Of a DNA stretch of 64,000 nucleotides, positions 44,967 to 52,426 are shown piece by piece (the stretch's first letter is position 1; every line of letters begins with the position of its first letter). The translations under genes were made by a program, and so were the position numbers. Origin of the DNA: Sva-07 sp963717385. Its GTDB lineage: Bacteria > Actinomycetota > Acidimicrobiia > Acidimicrobiales > Ilumatobacteraceae. The stretch lies in contig CAVQWE010000006.1 in NCBI GenBank assembly GCA_963717385.1, positions 310,001 to 374,000 on the forward strand. The letters are read 5' to 3'. The notes under the pieces were generated by a model. That model did no database searches, was not told the DNA's origin, and worked only from the letters and a program-made list of their open reading frames with translations.

Positions 44967-47900
44967 ACGATGCCGAGCGACCTCCGACGGCAACACCTGC
45001 GGCCGTGACGGCACCCCCGGACGCCGCCGAACGGTCACGCATCGCAGCCGACCTCGACGCCACGTTGTTCGTCGAGGCCGGCGCAGGGGCAGGCAAGACC
45101 AGCGCACTCGTTGCACGAATCGTCAACCTGGTGCGGTCGGGCGTGCCCATCACCGGTGTCGCTGCGATCACGTTCACCGAGAAGGCTGCCGCCGAGCTTC
45201 GAAGCCGCACCCGCCAACGACTCGAAGCCGATCGGGGCCCGCACACCGCCGACGCGCTCGACCACCTCGACCACGCCCCGATCGGAACCCTGCATTCCTT
45301 TGCTCGTCGGATCCTCTTCGACTTCCCGATCGACGCAGGGCTCCCTCCCGGGTTCTCCGTACTCGACGAACTCGAGAGCGGTCTCGCGTTCGAAGAGCAA
45401 TGGAACGATCTCCTCGACCGTCTGCTCGACGAGGCCGAACCAGCAGGCGGACTGATCAACGGCGGCCGAGCATTCGTCGAGCTCTGCGAGTTCGACGGGT
45501 TCGGCGTCAACAAGGGCGCGCGACGGATGGCCGACGACTTCCGATCCAACTGGGACCTCGTGAGCGACCGAGTCGAGCTGTCCGATCCGGGTCCGCTCGT
45601 CCTCGACACCTCCGCGCTCACGAACCTCGCCGATCGGATCCGGTCGACGCCGGTGCCGAGCGACGACAAGCAGGTCGACACCGTTGCCCAGTTGAGCACC
45701 CTTGCCGCCGGGCTCGGCAGCGACAGCCTGCGGAGCCGCCTCGAAGCGGTTGCTGCGCTCGACGACAAGTGCGGGCACTGGGGAGAACTCCGGGTGCTCC
45801 CCGGGGCCAAGGGCAAGTGGACTGCAGCGTTCGGCAAGGCCGGCGAGGATGCGCTCGACATGCTCCGAGCCGACGAGATCGAGCTCGGACGACTGGCGAA
45901 CGATGCCCTCGAGCACGTCAAACGACACCGCCGCAAGCTGCTCGGGGCCGTCATCGGGCGCTTCGTGCTCGACGCAGCGACCGAGCGCACAGCGTCAGGG
46001 CAACTCGAGTTCCACGACCTCCTCGTGCTCGCTCGCCGGCTCCTCACCGACCACCCACACATCCGGCGACTCCTCCACGACCGATACGTCCGTGTGCTGC
46101 TCGACGAGTTCCAGGACACCGACCCGATCCAGCTCGAAATCGCGGTCCGGCTCACCGCATCACCCGACGACCCCGAACAGGCGGCGCCGGGGACGAACGA
46201 GCAGCACTCATGGCGTCATCTGCGGCCTCTCGCAGGACGGCTGTTCATCGTCGGCGACCCGAAGCAGTCGATCTATCGATTCCGGCGCGCCGACATCTCG
46301 CAATACCTCCGCGCCGCCGATCAGGTGGGCGCCGACAACGTGCGGCTGTCGGCCAACTTCCGCTCGACTCGTGCGGTGATCGACTTCGCCAACGATGTGT
46401 TCGGGCGACTGATCACCTTCGAAGCCGACGCGCAACCAGCCTTCCAAGCTCTCGACGCTTGCCGGGCGCCAGAGCTGCTCGACCATGGCACCGTGTCGTT
46501 GCTCGGCGTCGATCGCCACGACGACCTCGCCGCCAATCAACGCACCACCGACATCGGCTCGGCCGACGCGCTCCGACTCCGCGAGGCCACCGACGTGGCT
46601 GCCACCGTGTCGACCGCGCTCGCCGACGGTTGGCCGGTCTACGACGAACACCTCGGAGCGCTGCGTCCGTGTCAGCCAGGCGACATCTGCGTCCTGCTGC
46701 CCACACGGATCTCCCTGCCATCGCTCGAAGCCGAACTCCGACAGGCGCAGCTGAGCTATCGCGCCGAGAACTCCTCGGTGGTGTACGCCACCGCCGAAGT
46801 GCGCCAGTTGCTGCTGGCACTCCGCGCAGCCGACGACCCGACCGACACGCTCGCTCTCGTCGAATCGCTGCGAAGCCCGCTGTACGGCTGCAGCGACGTC
46901 GAACTCTGGCAATGGAAGTCGGCCGGGGGCAATTGGAACCTCTGGTCGGATGCACCTCCGGGACTGCACGATCATCCGGTCGCTGCTGCGATCGGTCATG
47001 TGCGTTCTGTGGCCGAACGCGTCGGCACCGGGTCGGCGGCCGATCTCCTGGCCGCCGTCGCAGACGAACGCCGGGCCTTCGATCTGGCACTCCACGGACT
47101 CGACGCACGCGATGTCTGGCGCCGACTGCGGTTCGTGATCGAGCAGGCCCGAGCCTGGGCCGACGCAGGTGGCCACGGTGTGCGGAGGTACCTGCAATGG
47201 GCCGCACTGCAGGCCTCGGAGAGCCGGGTTGCCGACACGATTCTGCCCGAGAACGACCACGATGCCGTTCGGGTGATGACGATCCACGCGGCGAAGGGCC
47301 TCGAGTTTCCGATCACCATCGTCGCCGGCCTCACCACCAAACCCCGACGGGCCACCACGAACGGTGTTGTCTGGGCCAACGACACCTGGATGCTTGCCGG
47401 GCGGGGTGACGACGGCGTGTTCGTGGCGCACCAGCCGATCGACGAGCAGATGGGTGATGCCGAACGCCGACGCCTCCTCTACGTGGCGTGCACACGAGCC
47501 GTTGACCATCTGGTCGTGTCGCTGCACCGCGGGGCACCGACGAAGGCCAACGCCGACTACGACGACTGGGGCCCGTTGACATCGGCCGAGCTGCTCTGGG
47601 CGGCAGGGGCGGCCGAGCAGTCATCCGGCGCGGTGCGTGCCGACGTGGTGCTGCAACCCGCCACGGCAGCCCCAACCCAGCCGACACCCCTCGAGTGGGC
47701 CGACGAACATGCGTGGGCCATCGAGCGCAATCGAGTCTTCGCTCATGCTTCGCGCCGCACCGGTATCGCAGCCACTCGCCTGTCCGAGGAACTCGCCGGG
47801 GGCAACGAACGCAACCACGTCGACGACCCCGGTCTCGACAAGCGACCCGTCAACGTCGATCTCCCCCCATGGCAACGGGGACGCTACGGCACCAGCATCG

Positions 47901-48400
47901 GTCGGGCGGTCCACGGCGTGTTGCAGTTCTGCGATCTGGCCACAGGTGTCGACATCGACAACCTCGCCAGAGCACAATGCGCCGCCGAAGGTGTGATCGG
48001 GCTCGAGCACCAGGTCGCCGCCCTCGCACGATCGGCGCTGACCGCGCCCATTGTTCGCAGCGTGGTCGGTGGCGCCGAGCACTGGCGCGAGCTGTTCGTG
48101 GCCGCCCCCGTCGGCGACCGGGTACTCGAGGGCTACGTCGACTTGTTGGTCCGAACCAGCGGCGGCCTCGTGATCGTCGACTACAAGACCGATCAGTGGT
48201 CCGGCCCGGTGCAGTCGTCAGAACGCGTCGGCCGCTACCGCCTGCAGCTCGCGGCGTACGGCGCTGCACTGTCGACGGCCCTCGACGAACCCGTGGTCGG
48301 CGGGGTGCTCGTGCGCTGCTCACCCACCGGTGATGCCGATCAGATCACGATCCACGACTGGGTCGACGCGCTCGACGAGGTCCGGGTGGCAGTCGGGTAG
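44963..48400 (+). CDS. AddA/RecB-like ATP-dependent helicase-nuclease
   Basis: A 1145-residue UvrD-type helicase fused to a nuclease. Walker A VEAGAGAGKTSALVARI near residue 40, ITFTEKAAAELRSR (motif Ia), LLDEFQDTDPIQLEI near 385, IVGDPKQSIYRFRRADI, ILPENDHDAVRVMTIHAAKGLEFP and LLYVACTRAVDHLVVS. The C-terminal PD-(D/E)XK core is GYVDLLVRTSGGLVIVDYKTDQWSG. The enzyme pair would process double-strand breaks for RecA loading. Two nuclease domains in the pair fit AddAB or AdnAB. ATG 44963 overlaps the preceding stop. Confidence 0.9.
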   Translation: MNDAERPPTATPAAVTAPPDAAERSRIAADLDATLFVEAGAGAGKTSALVARIVNLVRSGVPITGVAAITFTEKAAAELRSRTRQRLEADRGPHTADALDHLDHAPIGTLHSFARRILFDFPIDAGLPPGFSVLDELESGLAFEEQWNDLLDRLLDEAEPAGGLINGGRAFVELCEFDGFGVNKGARRMADDFRSNWDLVSDRVELSDPGPLVLDTSALTNLADRIRSTPVPSDDKQVDTVAQLSTLAAGLGSDSLRSRLEAVAALDDKCGHWGELRVLPGAKGKWTAAFGKAGEDALDMLRADEIELGRLANDALEHVKRHRRKLLGAVIGRFVLDAATERTASGQLEFHDLLVLARRLLTDHPHIRRLLHDRYVRVLLDEFQDTDPIQLEIAVRLTASPDDPEQAAPGTNEQHSWRHLRPLAGRLFIVGDPKQSIYRFRRADISQYLRAADQVGADNVRLSANFRSTRAVIDFANDVFGRLITFEADAQPAFQALDACRAPELLDHGTVSLLGVDRHDDLAANQRTTDIGSADALRLREATDVAATVSTALADGWPVYDEHLGALRPCQPGDICVLLPTRISLPSLEAELRQAQLSYRAENSSVVYATAEVRQLLLALRAADDPTDTLALVESLRSPLYGCSDVELWQWKSAGGNWNLWSDAPPGLHDHPVAAAIGHVRSVAERVGTGSAADLLAAVADERRAFDLALHGLDARDVWRRLRFVIEQARAWADAGGHGVRRYLQWAALQASESRVADTILPENDHDAVRVMTIHAAKGLEFPITIVAGLTTKPRRATTNGVVWANDTWMLAGRGDDGVFVAHQPIDEQMGDAERRRLLYVACTRAVDHLVVSLHRGAPTKANADYDDWGPLTSAELLWAAGAAEQSSGAVRADVVLQPATAAPTQPTPLEWADEHAWAIERNRVFAHASRRTGIAATRLSEELAGGNERNHVDDPGLDKRPVNVDLPPWQRGRYGTSIGRAVHGVLQFCDLATGVDIDNLARAQCAAEGVIGLEHQVAALARSALTAPIVRSVVGGAEHWRELFVAAPVGDRVLEGYVDLLVRTSGGLVIVDYKTDQWSGPVQSSERVGRYRLQLAAYGAALSTALDEPVVGGVLVRCSPTGDADQITIHDWVDALDEVRVAVG

Positions 48401-48415
48401 ACCGACGTGCCGACG

Positions 48416-49299
48416 TCAGCGGTTGGCCGGCACCGACACGTCGGCGCCCGGATCGCCGCTGCTCGCACCGTCACCGTCGAGCACTTCCTCGTCGGGTTCA
48501 GCGCCATCGGTCGTCGAGGGGTCATCGACGTCTCTCGGGCGATGCGTACGAACACGCACGGCGCGGTGATCGGACACCGGGGTCACCGCAGCCCGGCCGA
48601 GGTTCAAGAAACCTCGGAATGCGAGCGCTCCGAACGCGCGTAGCAGCACGAGGGCGAGCAGTACGCCGAACACGATCATTGCTGGCACTGCGAGCGTGGC
48701 CAGGAGGAGTCGGCGGTCGTCGGTCATCAAGCTGAGAACTCCGGAGTCGACGCTCGTGCCATCGACCTGCAGGGTTCGGATCGGGTCGTCGACGCGGGGA
48801 CAGTCGACCGCGATGTCGTCGACGCCGACAACATCGTTTCCGCCGAAGGTCGGCTCGGGCGGGCGGACCGTCGAGGCGAGCACCCCATACAGCGGGTCGA
48901 CTCCGGCGCCGATCAAGTACTGCTCGTCGTGACCAGGAACCGGTAGTCGGGCCCGTAGCGCACATCGATCAGGCCGCTGGCCGCCCACGGTTCCGTCGAT
49001 CCGGCACGAAGCTGGTCGATGCGGAATCGGACCACCTGGGTGACGTCATCCTTGCCGATCATCGTTCCGGTGAAGACCGCCGCTGCTTGTTCGGGCACGG
49101 GGCAACCGACGGGAATTGGAATCAGCCAGTCGAGCCGCACGCCCGGGTCGGGCGCCACATTCACCGGTGCCGGCGTCACGGGTATCGGCACCGGGTCGTC
49201 GGGAGGCGGCGCTGCTGCGACGACTCCACCTCCAAACATCACAGCGAGCGGCAACGAACACAGCACGCCCAGCAGGCCGGCGCGGCGTCGTCGCAACAT
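48416..49299 (-). CDS. secreted, C-terminally membrane-anchored protein (frame broken near 48931)
   Basis: Unrecognised. An N-terminal basic segment and signal sequence (AGLLGVLCSLPLAVMFGGGVV) precede a Pro-rich stretch and an exported domain with VGCPVPEQAAAVFTGTMIGKDD and VRYGPDYRFLV. Then the frame changes by one missing base near 48931 and reads HDEQYLIGAGVDPLYGVLAS. A transmembrane helix (LLATLAVPAMIVFGVLLALVLL) and a basic/acidic cytoplasmic tail finish the protein. The break is opposite in sense to all others in the window. Total about 294 residues. Confidence 0.65.
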
Positions 49300-49363
49300 T
49301 CTCAACAGACTAACGACCGGCACCGACGCCCGAACGGCAGCGAACCCACGCCCCGAACGGTGC

Positions 49364-50893
49364 TCAGTGATCACCGCTCGAGCGCCCGCTGGTACTGCGG
49401 TGCAACCGTTCGGAGTGGATGTTGAGCCCGACCAATTCGGCAGTCACGCCACGTTCGGCGAACTTCTCGACCACGGCGTCCAGCGCAACCACGGCCGAGG
49501 TGTCCCAGATCCGCGCGTTGCTCAGGTCGATCTCGACCCGGCTGACCTCCACGGAGTCGTAGTCGAACGAGTGAACCAGGTCGTTGGTCGAAGCGAAGAA
49601 CAGCTCACCACTCACGTCATAGAGACGTTCGACGTTGTCGGGATCCACCACGCTGGTCACGTTGACCACGTGGGAGACATGCCGGACGAAGAACACCGCC
49701 GACAGCGCAACGCCTGCGCCGACGCCGTAGGCGAGGTTGTGGGTGAGCACGGTGATTGCGACGGTCGCCAGCATCACGATCGTCTCCGTCCTCGGCATGA
49801 TGCGCACCGTGTCCGGGGCGACGCTGTGCCAGTTGAACGTGCTGATCGACACCATCACCATCACCGCGACCAGCGCTCCCATCGGAATCTGTGCGACGAA
49901 GTCACCGAGAGCCAGGATCAGCACGATCAGGAACACCCCCGACGCCAACGTCGACAGCCGAGTGCGTCCACCGGTGCGGTAGTTGATCATCGACTGGCCG
50001 ATCATGGCGCAGCCGGCCATGCCGCCGAGGAAACCGGTCGCCACGTTGGCGATGCCTTGACCATCGCGACTCGCGGTTCTTGTCGGAGTCGCTGTCGGTG
50101 AGGTCGTCGAGCAACTGCGCGGTGAGCAACGACTCGAGCAAGCCGACGAGCGCCAGCGTGATCGAGTACGGCAAGATCACCAGCAGCATGTCGAAGTTCC
50201 ATGGCACGTCCGGAAGGCCGGGAACGGGGAAGCGATCCGGGCAGGTCGCCCATGTCGCCGACCGTGGGGAGCCGGAGATCGAACACGATCGCGCCGACTG
50301 CGAGGAGCACGATGGCAACCAGCGGCGACGGAATGATCGTCGTCAGTCGTGGCAGGCCGTAGATGATGGCGAGGCCCACAGCGATGAACAGCAGGTTCAG
50401 CCAGAACTGGCTCGAGTCGGCGTCGTCACCGTTGAGCAGGATGTGCGGCACCTGTGCGAGAAAGATCAGGATCGCCAACGCATTCACGAACCCGGTCATC
50501 ACCGTACGCGGGATGAACCGCATGAGTTCACCGACGCCGAGGTAGCCGAAACCCACCTGGAGTGACGCCGGCGAGCACCGTCGCCGCGAACAGATACCCG
50601 GTGCCGTAGTCCTCGACGAGCGGCACGATCACCAACGCCATGGCGCCAGTCGCTGCCGAGATCATTCCGGGACGTCCACCCGAGAAGGAGATGATGATGG
50701 CGATCGAGAACGATGCGTACAGACCGACCTTGGGGTCGACGCCGGCGATGATCGAGAACGAGATCGCCTCGGGGATCAGCGCGAGGGCGACGACGAGCCC
50801 GGAGAGCAGGTTCGTCTTCGGGTCCGTCAGCCATTCGGCGCGCCCACCTGGCAGGAACCTGGCGCGCGAAGATTCGACAGTGGAAATGGACAT
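49364..50893 (-). CDS. SulP family anion transporter with STAS domain (three frame breaks)
   Basis: Sulfate or bicarbonate transporter of the SLC26/SulP family, about 509 residues. It starts at ATG 50893 with NLLSGLVVALALIPEAISFSI, then LYASFSIAIIISFSGGRPGMISAATGAMA, GVGELMRFIPRTVMTGFVNALAI and a middle membrane region with LALVGLLESLLTAQLLDDLT and FLGGMAGCAMIGQSMIN. The C-terminal STAS domain contains VEIDLSNARIWDTSAVVALDAV. Breaks at about 50560, 50236 and 50070 all have one base too many. Substrate is uncertain. Confidence 0.85.
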
Positions 50894-51012
50894 GGCACCT
50901 CGGAAGATCGGCATCTGACGCCGATTCACTCACAGCGCTCGGCCGCTGACCCTATGCAGCGTTCCGCGCTGCCGCGCGGACCAAGCCCGAGGTCACACCA
51001 CTGATTCGGCGA

Positions 51013-51813
51013 TCAGCGGCCTTCGAAGACCGGGTCGCGCTTCTCCATGAAGGCCTTGATTGCCTCGATGGTGTCCTTGGTTCCGAAGTTCACCGTCTGC
51101 GACAGGCCCTCATCGTCGAGCGCTTCTTCGAGCGTGACCTGCATCGAGTTGTTGAGCAACCGTTTCGACATCGCCAGCGCCACCGGCGGCCCGCCGGCCA
51201 GCCGAGTTGCCCAGTCGTCGACGAACTCATCGAGTTCGCCGTCGGGCAGCACTCGGTTGACGAGCCCCATTTCCGCTGCCGTCGGGGCGTCGATGATCTC
51301 GGCGAGCAACGCGAGTTCTTTCGCCCGATGCATCCCCACCAGTCGGGGAAGCAGCCATGAGCCACCGAAGTCGAGGCTCAAACCGCGCTTCGCGAAGATC
51401 TCAGAGAATCGTGCGTTCTCCGAGGCCACGATCAGGTCGCACGACAGCGCCATGTTGAGACCGGCACCGACAGCGACACCGCGCACTTTGGCAACGGTGG
51501 GCTGCGGGATGCGGTGCAGCGCCAGACAGACATCGGTGATGTGACGCATCGCCGACAGCTGATGCGGAGGCGGGCCGTCGCCAGAGCCGCCCTGCCACAG
51601 ATCGGCCCCCGAGCAGAAGTTGCCGCCAGCGCCCGTGAGCACCACGGCACGATCAGCCGAGTTCGACGCGATCGAACGGAACTCGGCGAGGAGTTCGTTC
51701 CACATCGCGGCGTCAGCTGCGTTCTTCTTCTCGGGTCGCCGCAGCGTGATCGTGACCACCCCGTCGGCGCGCTGAACAGTGATCGATTCGAGTTCGCGAG
51801 TGTCAGAGGCCAT
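51013..51813 (-). CDS. enoyl-CoA hydratase/isomerase family protein
   Basis: A 266-residue crotonase-fold protein. TLRRPEKKNAADAAMWNEL, GAGGNFCSGADLWQGG (first oxyanion element), VRGVAVGAGLNMALSCDLIVA (second) and LSLDFGGSWLLPRLVGM. The usual catalytic Glu context is replaced by Asp (LDFGGS), so exact reaction uncertain. A glycine-rich loop GGSGDGPP follows the first element. Divergent from the small membrane gene at 51837. Confidence 0.85.
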   Translation of the reverse strand: MASDTRELESITVQRADGVVTITLRRPEKKNAADAAMWNELLAEFRSIASNSADRAVVLTGAGGNFCSGADLWQGGSGDGPPPHQLSAMRHITDVCLALHRIPQPTVAKVRGVAVGAGLNMALSCDLIVASENARFSEIFAKRGLSLDFGGSWLLPRLVGMHRAKELALLAEIIDAPTAAEMGLVNRVLPDGELDEFVDDWATRLAGGPPVALAMSKRLLNNSMQVTLEEALDDEGLSQTVNFGTKDTIEAIKAFMEKRDPVFEGR

Positions 51814-51836
51814 GTCCGGCGACGATACTGACCAGT

Positions 51837-51947
51837 GTGGGATTCAACCCGTACCGGAAGTTCAAGGCGAGCCCCGCCGACTACGTGCTCGTCGCCTCGG
51901 CGTTGCTCGTGTCGTCGGCGCTGCTCATCTGGGCCTTCGTCGGCTGA
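51837..51947 (+). CDS. 36-residue membrane protein
   Basis: GTG 51837 to TGA 51947 encodes GFNPYRKFKASPADYVLVAS then a single transmembrane segment ALLVSSALLIWAFVG. The basic amphipathic N-terminus and helix make a plausible small inner membrane protein. I recall similar GFNPYR-type small proteins in Acidimicrobiia and related Actinobacteria, unnamed and often missed by gene finders. It lies 23 bases from the divergent crotonase start, so leaderless expression is possible. Confidence 0.6.
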   Translation: MGFNPYRKFKASPADYVLVASALLVSSALLIWAFVG

Positions 51948-51954
51948 CCACCGC

Positions 51955-52320
51955 TCAGAACGCGTCGGTGAGCAGTTCCAGATCGTTGCCCGTGATCGCC
52001 ACCACGTCGAATCGGATGGACACTGCGTGCACGTCGTGGGCTCGTAGCCATTCGACTGCGAGCTGACGGATCCGACGCTGCTTGGCGACCGTCACAGCCG
52101 CCGATGCCGGGCCGAATTCGGCCGTCCGGCGGGCTTTGACCTCGCTGAACACGTACGTCGAACCGTCGGTCAGGACCAGATCGAGCTCGCCAGTCGGCGA
52201 GCGCCAGTTGCGGTCGACGATCTCGTGGCCGAGGCGCCGGTAGTACGAGGCGGCCAGGTCCTCACCCCACTGCCCACGGGCGCGGTTGGAGAGATCCGGG
52301 GCGGAACGGTGTTCGGGCAT
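51955..52320 (-). CDS. YraN family (UPF0102) nuclease-like protein
   Basis: A 121-residue restriction-endonuclease-fold protein. GQWGEDLAASYYRRLGHEIVDRNWRSPTGELDLV contains the Glu and Asp of the fold (landmark: GELDLV), followed by YVFSEVKARR, the PD-(D/E)XK-like ExK core. YraN proteins are conserved but their role is not established; they are sometimes near DNA uptake genes. ATG 52320 begins at the conserved region. Confidence 0.9.
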   Translation of the reverse strand: MPEHRSAPDLSNRARGQWGEDLAASYYRRLGHEIVDRNWRSPTGELDLVLTDGSTYVFSEVKARRTAEFGPASAAVTVAKQRRIRQLAVEWLRAHDVHAVSIRFDVVAITGNDLELLTDAF

Positions 52321-52426
52321 GGCTGACCTCCGTGGTGTCGCTGGGAGGGGCCGTTGCCCGATCGGTGGACGCCGAACGGGCGTCAAGTGCTCGCGAACAA
52401 CCTAGCGGGCTGAATCAGTCCACCAC

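Noticed and set aside
44569..46155. 528-residue minus-strand frame inside the helicase gene
   Set aside because: Ser/Arg-rich shadow of the AddA-like gene without any domain.
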